A stretch of 10,740 bases of DNA, from assembly GCA_002305725.1 (NCBI GenBank), contig DBQM01000027.1:1-10740 (forward strand). The letters run 5' to 3'. Under the pieces are notes generated by a model. It did not search any database and was not told the origin of the DNA. It worked only from the letters and a program-made list of their open reading frames with translations. The number at the start of each line of letters is the position of its first letter. Position 1 is the stretch's first letter. This stretch comes from Ruminococcus sp. UBA1394 (GTDB taxonomy: Bacteria; Bacillota; Clostridia; Oscillospirales; Ruminococcaceae). The translations under genes were made by a program, and so were the position numbers. Below are positions 1-5,785 of the stretch, piece after piece.

Positions 1-75
1 GACATACGCCAGTATGCCTGCGAGCTTTTTATGCAATCTGCCGAAAAATCTGACTGCGCATCTGTACGACAATAA
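1..75 (+). CDS. 3' end of an unidentified gene (partial)
   Basis: An open frame enters from the left edge and ends at TAA 73-75, reading DIRQYACELFMQSAEKSDCA and four more residues. It stops three bases before the ATG of the DRTGG-like remnant in the same direction, a spacing typical of operon neighbours. Only 24 residues are visible and no family could be recognised. It may be the tail of a real gene or a chance open frame, since 24 codons without a stop is weak evidence. Confidence 0.3.
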   Translation, partial: DIRQYACELFMQSAEKSDCASVRQ

Positions 76-77
76 TT

Positions 78-382
78 ATGCGGTATCGCCTTAAAATTGA
101 CGGTATAACTGCGCTTTCCCCTGTTATTTCTTCGGAAATCAGTGGCGTATACTGCGGAGAACTTCCGGGTGCGGCGCTGGGAAAGCTCAAAGAAAATGAC
201 GTGTGGATAACTGCCTTTGCAAACATAAACACTCTTGCCGCTGCGTTATAATTTGTGACAATGCCAATACTGACGGGGAGTTTGGACAGATTGCACAACA
301 GCATGGGATAACCGTTTTCAGTACTGCTTTGTCGGTATATGAAACGGCGGTTAAGATTTACAGGCTTATGAAAAACAACTGA
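78..382 (+). pseudogene. frameshifted remnant of a small DRTGG-like domain protein
   Basis: Two adjacent open segments in different frames together resemble one short protein. The first (ATG 78 to TAA 249-251) contains EISGVYCGELPG and DVWITAFANINTLAAAL. The second (from about 248 to TGA 380-382) reads IICDNANTDGEFGQIAQQHG followed by ITVFSTALSVYETAVKIYRL. From memory this follows the order of small (about 110 residue) DRTGG-like proteins found with clostridial Fe-hydrogenase gene sets: a GVYxGDLLS-type motif, a WIT..N.N..AVAL strand, then CII and a GI.(L/V)(L/F)ST..(S/A)YE motif. The join loses reading frame, and about five residues usual between AVAL and CII seem absent, which fits a deletion of 13 or 16 bases rather than a single-base error. 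No clear ribosome binding site precedes ATG 78. The family call is by motif memory only; the broken frame is seen directly. Confidence 0.5.
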
Positions 383-389
383 ATTTTTC

Positions 390-418
390 TTGCATATTGA
401 GGAAAAATCTGCTATAAT
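390..418 (+). promoter_or_regulatory. sigma-A type promoter of the GH5 gene
   Basis: TTGCAT at 390-395 lies 17 bases before a perfect TATAAT at 413-418. The -10 is extended by TG at 410-411 (TGCTATAAT). Transcription would start near 425, leaving a leader of about 25 bases before ATG 450, which contains GGAGG at 437-441. The -35 matches only the TTG half of the consensus, so the extended -10 probably carries most of the strength. Confidence 0.75.
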
Positions 419-449
419 ACTTAATGCAAATCATACGGAGGTTTACATA

Positions 450-1643
450 ATGAATTTTAAAAAAATAATATCTGCGGCTGCTGCCGTATTAATGGGACTT
501 TCCCTTGCCACCGGCTGCTCGGATTCCGGTTCGTCTGACGGCGAAAAAAATAAAGATATTTCTGATTTAACAGCCGCTGAGGTGTGTGCGGGCATGAAGG
601 TCGGCTGGAATCTCGGAAACAGTCTTGACGCTGTGGGCGGAAACATTGATTCTGAAACTGCATGGGGCAATCCGAAAGTAACCAAGGAGCTTATTGACGC
701 TGTTAAGGCGGCAGGTTTTAACACAGTCCGCATTCCTGTTACCTGGATGGGACACTTCGGCAAGGAACCCGATTACAAAATCGACCAGGAATGGTTTGAC
801 CGTGTTGATGAAGTTGTAAACTATGTCCTGGACAATGATATGTATGCGATAATAAACATTCATCATGACGGTAACGATACTTCGTCCTCATGGCTTACCC
901 CTGAACCGTCAGACGAGGCGGCAATGATTGAAAAGTTTACAACTCTCTGGACTCAGATTGCAGCTAAGTTTGAAAAGTATGACGAAAAGCTTATTTTCGC
1001 AGGTATGAATGAGTTCCATAAAGGCTACGACCAGCCGGCTGACTCATATCTTCAGCTGACTGACAAGTTAAACCAGAGTTTTGTTGATACAGTCCGCAAG
1101 AGCGGCGGAAACAATGCGCAGAGGATACTTATTGTTCAGTCATACAACACCAATGCCGACTATGCGGTAAAATACCTTAAAGTTCCGGAGGATACCGTAA
1201 AGGACAAACTTATGGTGGAATATCATTTCTATGACCCGTGGAGCTTTGCCGGAGAGGGCAGAAATTCATGGGGCGTCGGCGGAAAAACCAATGACAGATG
1301 GGGTCAGGAAGACTGGGTTGACAGCATTTTCAGTCAGCTTAAAACAACCTTTGTTGACAAGGGTATTCCGGTTATAATGGGTGAATACGGTGCAGTCAAC
1401 AACAAGGCAGGTTACAGCGATACAAGAAGATACTATGTTGAGTATGTTACAAAGGCGGCTCACAAAAACGGTATTCTTCCTATATGGTGGGATAACGGCT
1501 ATGACGGTATGGACGGCGAATCCTTTGCACTGTTTGACAGGAAAAACGGAAATACAGTTTTACATCAGGATCTGATAGACTCAATAATGAGAGGATTAAG
1601 CGATGAGGAGTATGAGATTACTCTTCCGGTTTATCCTTCGTAA
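450..1643 (+). CDS. GH5 glycoside hydrolase lipoprotein (endoglucanase-type)
   Basis: Encodes a 397-residue secreted enzyme of glycoside hydrolase family 5, expected to cut beta-1,4-linked glucans or related hemicelluloses such as xyloglucan at the cell surface. ATG 450 is chosen because GGAGG sits 8 bases upstream and it opens a signal peptide (MNFKK, then an Ala/Leu-rich core). The peptide ends in a lipobox with Cys23 (LATGC), so the protein is probably lipid-anchored after Lgt processing. A short Ser/Asp/Lys linker follows. GH5 landmarks are GWNLGNSLDA (52-61), RIPVTW (94-99), IHHDG with His138-His139, the acid/base Glu188 in the NE pair, His259 and Tyr261 in HFYDP, the nucleophile Glu312 in GEYG, and the substrate-stacking WWDNG (346-350). 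The layout resembles subfamily GH5_4 but the acid/base context is NEFH rather than NEP. No CBM or dockerin is present. It stands alone between its own promoter and terminator; the exact substrate is unknown. Confidence 0.93.
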   Translation: MNFKKIISAAAAVLMGLSLATGCSDSGSSDGEKNKDISDLTAAEVCAGMKVGWNLGNSLDAVGGNIDSETAWGNPKVTKELIDAVKAAGFNTVRIPVTWMGHFGKEPDYKIDQEWFDRVDEVVNYVLDNDMYAIINIHHDGNDTSSSWLTPEPSDEAAMIEKFTTLWTQIAAKFEKYDEKLIFAGMNEFHKGYDQPADSYLQLTDKLNQSFVDTVRKSGGNNAQRILIVQSYNTNADYAVKYLKVPEDTVKDKLMVEYHFYDPWSFAGEGRNSWGVGGKTNDRWGQEDWVDSIFSQLKTTFVDKGIPVIMGEYGAVNNKAGYSDTRRYYVEYVTKAAHKNGILPIWWDNGYDGMDGESFALFDRKNGNTVLHQDLIDSIMRGLSDEEYEITLPVYPS

Positions 1644-1656
1644 AAATATAATTAAG

Positions 1657-1690
1657 GGGACGTCCTCACTTGCAGGACGTCCCTTTTTTT
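1657..1690 (+). terminator. intrinsic terminator after the GH5 gene
   Basis: Perfect 10-bp stem GGGACGTCCT (1657-1666) and AGGACGTCCC (1674-1683), a 7-base loop, then seven T residues (1684-1690). It begins 13 bases after the GH5 stop codon. The opposite flank is AT-rich but lacks a clean T tract, so it would work only weakly for the convergent sigG transcript. Confidence 0.9.
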
Positions 1691-1712
1691 GCCGAAAAAA
1701 CTTTAAAACAAT

Positions 1713-1738
1713 GGGACGTCGAGGGCGCCGTCCCCTAC
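1713..1738. repeat. short intergenic palindromic repeat, copy 1 of 2
   Basis: A 26-base sequence beginning GGGACGTCGAGGGCGCC and ending GTCCCCTAC, with terminal arms GGGACG and CGTCCC able to pair. A near-identical 25-base copy lies at 2632-2656. This copy sits between the converging GH5 and sigG genes, 24 bases from the sigG stop. It may act as a transcript 3' structure or be one member of a genome-wide palindromic repeat family; the second is inference. Confidence 0.8.
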
Positions 1739-1762
1739 ATAATAAATGGTCATGCCTACAAA

Positions 1763-2536
1763 TTACATCTGACCCTTTACCTTTGCAAGTGCACCCTTTT
1801 CAAGTCTTGAAACCTGCGCCTGCGAAATGCCAATTTCCTCGGCAACCTCAACCTGCGTTTTCCCCTGAAAGAAACGCAGATACAATATATTCTTCTCTCT
1901 GGGCTGTAGCGCCTTTATGGCGTCACGCAGGGAAAGCTCGTCAAACCAGCTTTCCACGTCATTTTTATCGCTTATCTGGTCGAGGACATAAAGAGTGTCG
2001 CCGGAATCTGAGTACACCGGCTCATAGAGGGAAATGGGGTCGCTGATACTTTCAAGCGCCAGCACAACGTCACACTTTTCTGCCCCTACTGCCTTTGCAA
2101 TTTCCTCAATAGTCGGCTCTTTCTGCTGCTCTGCCGTAAGGCGCTCTTTTGCCTGCATTGCCTTGTATGCAAGGTCACGCATTGAACGGCTGACCTTGAT
2201 ATGGTTGAAATCCCTCAGAAAACGCCGCAGTTCACCGGCAATCATGGGTACACAGTAGGTCGAAAAGCGCACTTCCTTTGATAAATCAAAATTGTTGATG
2301 GCCTTTATAAGTCCTACAACGCCAATCTGAAAAAGGTCGTCAACGTCCTCTCCCCTGTTGGTAAACCGCTGTATAACACTCAGTACAAGCCGTAGATTGC
2401 CGTTTATAAGCTTATCCTTTGCCTCCTTGCTGCCCGTTTCCTGATATTCTTTCAGCAGGGCAATTTTTTCGCTTTCTTTTAATACTGTCAGCTTTGATGT
2501 ATTGATTCCTGATATAACAACCTTATTATAAGCCAT
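1763..2536 (-). CDS. sigG: sporulation sigma factor sigma-G
   Basis: A 257-residue forespore-specific late sporulation sigma factor that directs RNA polymerase to forespore genes. The N-terminus contains VVISGINTSKLTVLK, matching the sigma-G signature (VEICGVDTSKLPVLK in Bacillus). Region 2 follows (NGNLRLVLSVIQRF at 46-58, DVDDLFQIGVVGLIKAINNF at 64-83, RFSTYCVPMIAGELRRFLRD at 90-109). Region 3 includes VSRSMRDLAYKAMQ (115-128), and region 4 has the helix-turn-helix TQVEVAEEIGISQAQVSRLE (227-246). The open frame extends upstream to 2737, but the start at 2536 is preferred because it aligns with family starts and has GAGG (2545-2548) 8 bases upstream; the extra codons run through intergenic repeats. 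It follows sigE by 211 bases, the conserved spoIIGA-sigE-sigG order. The usual separate sigma-F/G promoter could not be identified with confidence. Confidence 0.96.
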   Translation of the reverse strand: MAYNKVVISGINTSKLTVLKESEKIALLKEYQETGSKEAKDKLINGNLRLVLSVIQRFTNRGEDVDDLFQIGVVGLIKAINNFDLSKEVRFSTYCVPMIAGELRRFLRDFNHIKVSRSMRDLAYKAMQAKERLTAEQQKEPTIEEIAKAVGAEKCDVVLALESISDPISLYEPVYSDSGDTLYVLDQISDKNDVESWFDELSLRDAIKALQPREKNILYLRFFQGKTQVEVAEEIGISQAQVSRLEKGALAKVKGQM

Positions 2537-2631
2537 AGCCAATACCTCACAATATTTTCTATTGTAATTATTGACCATTATGTTTTTAAAATACACTGAC
2601 TGATTATTTTTTTGATATGCGGTCACGCACC

Positions 2632-2656
2632 GGGACGTCGAGGGGCCGTCCCCTAC
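2632..2656. repeat. short intergenic palindromic repeat, copy 2 of 2
   Basis: Starts GGGACGTCGAGGGGCC and ends GTCCCCTAC, one base shorter than the copy at 1713-1738 and otherwise almost identical. It lies in the sigE-sigG gap. It is bracketed by a second short motif, GGTCACGCACC, present immediately before it (2621-2631) and again at 2732-2742. Confidence 0.8.
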
Positions 2657-2693
2657 AAATTGCGCTGTAAGGCTGCCAGTCGAGCCATGAAAA

Positions 2694-2742
2694 AACATAT
2701 ACCACAAAACTAACCCCGAATTGTCCCGTCCGGTCACGCACC
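2694..2742. repeat. dispersed intergenic repeat containing TGTCCCGTCCGG, related to 5613-5680
   Basis: AACATATACCACAAAACTA (2694-2712) is followed by TGTCCCGTCCGGTCACGCAC (2722-2741). The same two blocks, in the same order and with a few substitutions, recur at 5613-5680, and a shortened form of the second block occurs at 5557-5571. The sequence ends six bases from the sigE stop codon. The shared order suggests one ancestral intergenic element rather than chance similarity. Confidence 0.65.
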
Positions 2743-2747
2743 ACGGA

Positions 2748-3461
2748 CTACATCTTTTCCATCTCGGTTTTCAGCCTTTTTATAATTTTCTTTTCAAGCC
2801 TTGATATGTATGACTGTGATATGCCGATAAGGTCGGCAACTTCTTTCTGGGTTTTTTCTTTTCCGTCAAGCAGTCCGAAACGCATCTGCATTATCTGCTT
2901 TTCACGCCCTCCCAGAGAATCTACTGCCTCTCTGAGCATATCCTTTTCTGCCTCGCTCTCAATTCCTCTGTTCACAACGTCCTCGTCAGTACCCAGTATA
3001 TCAGATAACAGAAGCTCGTTTCCGTCCCAGTCAATGTTCAGCGGCTCGTCGATGGATATTTCGTTTTTATGCTGTGAAGTCTTTCTCAGAAACATCAGTA
3101 TCTCGTTTTCAATACACCTTGAAGCATAGGTTGCAAGCTTGATATTCCTGTCCGGACGGAATGTGTTTACCGCCTTGATAAGTCCGATTGTCCCGATTGA
3201 AATTAAGTCCTCCACACCAACTCCGGAACTTTCAAACTTTTTCGCTATATAAACCACAAGCCTTAAATTATGCACGATAAGGGTTTCTTTTGCCTGCTGA
3301 CTGTTCTTTTCAAGCTGTGAGAACGCCTGCGCCTCCTCCTCTTTGGTAAGGGGCGGAGGAAGTGTGTCAGAACCGTTTATGTAAAATACCGCATCTCCGG
3401 TTTTCTTTTTGCGTAATAATTTCAGGTATATTTTATTTAACAGATTTTTTATCCATTTCAT
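2748..3461 (-). CDS. sigE: pro-sigma-E, mother-cell sporulation sigma factor
   Basis: A 237-residue mother-cell sigma factor made as an inactive membrane-associated precursor. The first 27 residues or so form the basic, amphipathic pro-sequence (MKWIKNLLNKIYLKLLRKKK), followed by VFYINGSDTLPPPL, which aligns with the SpoIIGA cleavage region VYYIGGSEALPPPL of Bacillus. Region 2 includes HNLRLVVYIAKKFE (64-77) and EDLISIGTIGLIKAVNTFRP (84-103), with IKLATYASRCIENEILMFLR at 107-126. Region 3 has IDEPLNIDWDGNELLLSDIL (137-156), nearly invariant in sigma-E. The region 4 helix-turn-helix is TQKEVADLIGISQSYISRLE (204-223). The start has AAAGGA upstream (around 3474-3479). Only 21 bases separate it from the spoIIGA stop, so the two are co-transcribed. 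All expected parts are intact. Confidence 0.97.
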   Translation of the reverse strand: MKWIKNLLNKIYLKLLRKKKTGDAVFYINGSDTLPPPLTKEEEAQAFSQLEKNSQQAKETLIVHNLRLVVYIAKKFESSGVGVEDLISIGTIGLIKAVNTFRPDRNIKLATYASRCIENEILMFLRKTSQHKNEISIDEPLNIDWDGNELLLSDILGTDEDVVNRGIESEAEKDMLREAVDSLGGREKQIMQMRFGLLDGKEKTQKEVADLIGISQSYISRLEKKIIKRLKTEMEKM

Positions 3462-3482
3462 GCTATAACATTTCCTTTCTTT

Positions 3483-4322
3483 TCATAGTAGTAATTTCGG
3501 GTTGAAGATAGCAGGTACATCTTTTGTATCAATCCCTATCATTGCGTCAACTTTTCTGAATTTGCTGCTTTCAGAGTCGCAGATAACTGTATCGTCCGGA
3601 GAAAAAACGGCTATCATTCCGGCATTTCCAATGGTAGAATACGGAATAAAGCGCAGTCCGTTTGTTTTATAGAGCAGTTCAGCATTTTCTGCAACAGGTT
3701 CTGCCGGTAAATCGACAACACCCGTCAGGTCGGCACTCCGGCAGATTATCACCGGTTTGCCGCTGAACATATCAACAAGTGAATTTCCGGTGTCAGCAAT
3801 AGCGTCTACGGAAACAGTCTTTCCGGACTTGCGTATTACTACCTTATACTTTCGCTTTGTATCACAGCCTTTGTCCATAAGTAGTCGTACCGCAGTAACC
3901 GCAAAATAGGAAACGGCAGTAAATATCACAAGGCTCAGCAATGAAAAGTCTACATAAAAATATGTATTGCCAAACGCCATAAAACCTGGTCTGAACGTCA
4001 GATAAAACAGCATTATTATTCCGCCGAAAATGAAGTTTACAAGATAAAAAAAGAACACAAGCTTTAAAGTATGCCGACTGTCTTTTATGCCGAACGCCAT
4101 AGCTGTGATGATGACCGCCGCCACGAGTTTTATCCCAAGGGGTATCAGAAAATTTATGTCCGGCAGAAAAATCGTCAGCGAAAACAGACTGCCGATTACT
4201 GATGAAACAACACATCTTGACGCTTTAAGCGGTGTATGAGTAAGTCTTGCTGTGGCTTTCAGCAGAAAAAAGTTTACATAGATATTCAGTATTATCAGTA
4301 CATCAATATATATGGTTTTCAT
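3483..4322 (-). CDS. spoIIGA: sigma-E processing peptidase SpoIIGA
   Basis: A 279-residue integral membrane aspartic protease that cleaves the pro-sequence from sigma-E after a forespore signal. The N-terminal half (about 1-150) is hydrophobic with about five membrane segments, starting MKTIYIDVLIILNIYVNFFL. The C-terminal cytoplasmic domain carries the catalytic motif ADTGNSL with Asp177, matching IDSGNQL in Bacillus, plus RFIPYSTIG (224-232), AMIGI (260-264) and a closing AIFNPKLLL. The open frame extends 18 codons further upstream, but ATG at 4322 is chosen because GGAGG (4328-4332) lies 5 bases before it and the protein then begins like its relatives. It is first in the spoIIGA-sigE-sigG cluster and has a Spo0A-type promoter about 34 bases upstream. 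Confidence 0.96.
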   Translation of the reverse strand: MKTIYIDVLIILNIYVNFFLLKATARLTHTPLKASRCVVSSVIGSLFSLTIFLPDINFLIPLGIKLVAAVIITAMAFGIKDSRHTLKLVFFFYLVNFIFGGIIMLFYLTFRPGFMAFGNTYFYVDFSLLSLVIFTAVSYFAVTAVRLLMDKGCDTKRKYKVVIRKSGKTVSVDAIADTGNSLVDMFSGKPVIICRSADLTGVVDLPAEPVAENAELLYKTNGLRFIPYSTIGNAGMIAVFSPDDTVICDSESSKFRKVDAMIGIDTKDVPAIFNPKLLL

Positions 4323-4355
4323 ATACACCTCCGGAATGTAATCTGAACAATTTTT

Positions 4356-4389
4356 ATTATAGTACCTGTCCGGCAAAAATATTGTCGAT
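4356..4389 (-). promoter_or_regulatory. Spo0A-type promoter of the spoIIGA-sigE-sigG cluster
   Basis: On the minus strand a perfect TATAAT (4356-4361) is preceded after 21 bases by TCGACA (4383-4388), a 5/6 match to the -35 consensus. The spacer is far longer than the usual 17. The -35 lies within TTGTCGAT (4382-4389 on the plus strand), a 7/8 match to the 0A box TTGTCGAA. This is the arrangement known for the Bacillus spoIIG promoter, in which Spo0A-P bound over the -35 compensates for a long spacer. Only one clear 0A box was seen. Transcription would begin near 4349, about 27 bases before the spoIIGA start. Confidence 0.75.
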
Positions 4390-4477
4390 TAGAGAACAGC
4401 GATTATTTTTGTAGGTTTGCACAAAATTGTTTTCAGACGGAATAATTAAAGCAATGCAGCAATAGAAATATAAAAGC

Positions 4478-4609
4478 TATAGTAAACGAAAAAAATTTTC
4501 GTTTACTATTAGCCGATATGCACGGAGCTTACAAAGTAAGCGGATGTGCAAGGCAATAAAATAAATAATTATAGTGAAAGCAAAATTATTATTTGCGTTC
4601 ACTATAATT
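4478..4609 (+). repeat. structured intergenic repeat, copy 1 (hairpin-core-hairpin)
   Basis: Three hairpins in a row. The left one is a perfect 14-bp stem (4479-4492 with 4496-4509, loop AAA). The core is 4512-4554: stem GCC/GGC, loop GATA opposite A, stem TGCAC/GTGCA, loop GGA opposite GGAT, and stem GCTTAC/GTAAGC closed by AAA. The right one pairs 4567-4584 with 4592-4609, 18 positions with one mismatch. The outer ends also form inverted repeats, TATAGTAAACG (4478-4488) and CGTTCACTATA (4596-4606), 10 of 11 matching. The core recurs at 5824-5869 and 10602-10648. This fills most of the 309-base gap between the divergent spoIIGA and the 106-residue membrane protein gene. Confidence 0.8.
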
Positions 4610-4631
4610 TAACCGGAAAGGCTGTGCTGAA

Positions 4632-4952
4632 ATGGACGAACTTATGACTAACGAAGTAACCGAATCTGAGGAAGAGGACAAAAAAATCAGCGGTGAGGAA
4701 TCCGCTGATATTATTGATATAGTGCGTTCAAAGCATGAAAGTGGCGGTGAACGAAGTGAACATTTCGGAGATGTGCTTGTTATGCAGATTACTTTATGTA
4801 TAATTTTACTGCTGATACTTGCCGCCGCAAATATTATAAAACCAGGCTTTGCTGAAAGTTTTGCCGGACGTTTCCGTGAGATGACCGGCGGTGAACCGGA
4901 GGAAATATTTGAAAAGGCAGTTGTTAAAGCAATACGCATGATTAATGGTTAA
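4632..4952 (+). CDS. single-span membrane protein upstream of an M50 protease (possible minimal SpoIVFA-like partner)
   Basis: A 106-residue protein not recognised by sequence. Residues 1-47 are strongly acidic and polar (ESEEEDKKISGEESADIIDI). Residues 48-69 form one membrane span (VLVMQITLCIILLLILAAAN). The last 37 residues are a short extracytoplasmic tail with GFAESFAGRF and EEIFEKAVVKAIRM. ATG 4632 has GGAAAGG (4615-4621) 10 bases upstream; a second ATG four codons later fits less well. Its 3' end overlaps the M50 gene by 8 bases (ATGGTTAA), so the two are translationally coupled. In Bacillus the M50 protease SpoIVFB is encoded directly after its inhibitor and scaffold SpoIVFA, a single-span protein with a large LytM domain. 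The position and topology fit, but the LytM domain is missing, so the analogy is inference. Confidence 0.8.
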   Translation: MDELMTNEVTESEEEDKKISGEESADIIDIVRSKHESGGERSEHFGDVLVMQITLCIILLLILAAANIIKPGFAESFAGRFREMTGGEPEEIFEKAVVKAIRMING

Positions 4953-5547
4953 ATTCCATGTCGGCAGGCTTGAAATATCCGTGACTTTCGGGTTTCTGCT
5001 GGTTTTAAGTCTGCTTTCTGTTACCGGTTCGCCCTCTCTTGGTTTTACAGCCATAGCCTCCTGCATTATACATGAGCTCGGGCACTGCTTTGCATCTGTT
5101 ATTCTCAATGTAAAAATAAAAAGCCTTACACTATGGGCGGGGGGCGTACAGATGGAACGTGAAAGCCGTATCATTTCGATTGGTGCTGAACTTGCAGTTC
5201 TTATTTCCGGACCGCTTTTCAATCTGATTTCTGCGATATTTTACTTGCTTTTCGGCTTTAATGACGCCGCAATGGTGAATCTGACTCTTGCAATTTTCAA
5301 TCTTCTCCCCTATTCTTCCCTTGACGGCGGGTGCATGATAAAAGCGGTTCTTGAAAGAAAAAGTCTGAACGTTCATATAATTCAGAAAGTTATTGCGGTT
5401 TCTTTCGGGATAATCATTCTGATTGCACTTTTTCTGACCGGGAATCATAATATAACTGCCGATGCTACTATTTTACTTCTTACGGCTGATGAGTTATTTT
5501 CAGAATTCACGGACTCAATTCAAAAGAAAACGGACTCCACAAAGTGA
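4945..5547 (+). CDS. M50 family intramembrane zinc metalloprotease, SpoIVFB-like but short
   Basis: A 200-residue site-2-type protease that would cut a substrate within or near the membrane. The zinc-binding HELGH is at residues 43-47, the same position as in Bacillus SpoIVFB, inside a hydrophobic segment. The third zinc ligand is Asp127 in FNLLPYSSLDGG, the usual (N)xxPxxxLDGG motif. Hydrophobic segments lie at about 12-28, 31-50, 83-104, 107-122 and 142-165. SpoIVFB (about 288 residues) ends in a cytoplasmic CBS domain; here the protein stops soon after the last membrane segment, so that domain is absent. The start overlaps the previous gene and lacks its own clear ribosome binding site. 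Substrate is unknown: pro-sigma-K is the obvious candidate if the organism has it, otherwise another membrane protein such as an anti-sigma factor. Confidence 0.88.
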   Translation: MVKFHVGRLEISVTFGFLLVLSLLSVTGSPSLGFTAIASCIIHELGHCFASVILNVKIKSLTLWAGGVQMERESRIISIGAELAVLISGPLFNLISAIFYLLFGFNDAAMVNLTLAIFNLLPYSSLDGGCMIKAVLERKSLNVHIIQKVIAVSFGIIILIALFLTGNHNITADATILLLTADELFSEFTDSIQKKTDSTK

Positions 5548-5553
5548 AGTCCG
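5522..5553 (-). terminator. hairpin with T-rich tail on the minus strand, likely ends the tRNA-Ser transcript
   Basis: CGGACTCCAC (5531-5540) pairs with GTGAAGTCCG (5544-5553) around the loop AAA, with a single mismatch. Read on the minus strand the stem is followed by TTTTCTTTTG, so it fits an intrinsic terminator for the leftward tRNA transcript. It overlaps the last codons and stop of the rightward M50 gene. On the plus strand no T tract follows, so it should be poor for that direction. Confidence 0.6.
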
Positions 5554-5556
5554 AAT

Positions 5557-5680
5557 TGTCCCGTTACGCACAGGAAAAATAAGACGTTAAGTAACCGGTC
5601 GTGACAAAAGGTAACATATACCGCAAAGCTATCAACTAAATGTCCTGTCGGGTCACCGACTGTCCTGTCCGGTTACGGAC
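5557..5680. repeat. tandem 20-bp hairpin units and related intergenic repeat next to the tRNA 3' end
   Basis: TGTCCTGTCGGGTCACCGAC (5641-5660) and TGTCCTGTCCGGTTACGGAC (5661-5680) are tandem 20-bp units matching at 17 of 20 positions. Each folds as a 5-bp hairpin with a four-base loop (GTCGG-GTCA-CCGAC and GTCCG-GTTA-CGGAC), and the change inside the stem is compensatory. Upstream, AACATATACCGCAAAGCTA (5613-5631) matches the block at 2694-2712, and a shortened unit TGTCCCGTTACGCAC lies at 5557-5571. The second unit ends exactly where the tRNA CCA end begins. Apart from these units I see nothing else in the gap between the M50 gene and the tRNA. Confidence 0.75.
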
Positions 5681-5771
5681 TGGCGGAGATGGTGGGATTC
5701 GAACCCACGGAACGTGTTACCGTTCAAACGATTTCGAGTCGTTCTCGTTATGACCACTTCGATACATCTCC
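5681..5771 (-). tRNA. tRNA-Ser(CGA)
   Basis: A 91-base class II tRNA with encoded CCA (5681-5683) and discriminator G. The acceptor stem pairs GGAGATG (5' end at 5771) with CATCTCC (5685-5691). The anticodon stem is AACGA/TCGTT with loop CTCGAAA, giving anticodon CGA (5734-5736 on the plus strand), which reads UCG serine codons. The T arm has GTGGGTTCGAATCCCAC, and the long variable arm GAACG/CGTTC is the serine hallmark. It is a single tRNA with its own likely promoter just upstream. Confidence 0.97.
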
Positions 5772-5785
5772 ATATACAATAGAAT

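Noticed and set aside
240..260. Programmed -1 frameshift in the DRTGG-like gene
   Set aside because: The bases at the junction (GCGTTATAATTT) do not form an X XXY YYZ slippery heptamer, and family residues appear to be missing, which favours a deletion.
29..304. 91-codon open frame on the minus strand
   Set aside because: It is the antisense of the DRTGG-like remnant, has no plausible ribosome binding site, and its Ser/Pro-rich translation resembles no family.
390..449. Upstream start for the GH5 gene
   Set aside because: These codons overlap the -35/-10 promoter elements and precede GGAGG 437-441; ATG 450 starts a canonical lipoprotein signal peptide.
2537..2640. Sigma-F/sigma-G promoter upstream of sigG (a GCATA near 2616-2620)
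   Set aside because: No convincing -10 match lies at the right spacing; the pentamer alone is too short to support a call.
2537..2737. N-terminal extension of sigG to an ATG at 2737
   Set aside because: The extra 67 codons run through the GGGACGTCGAGGGG and AACATATACC repeats and do not match sigma-G; the start at 2536 has a proper ribosome binding site.
5641..5680. Possible start of a CRISPR array
   Set aside because: Only two contiguous 20-bp units without spacers, and no cas genes are in the window.
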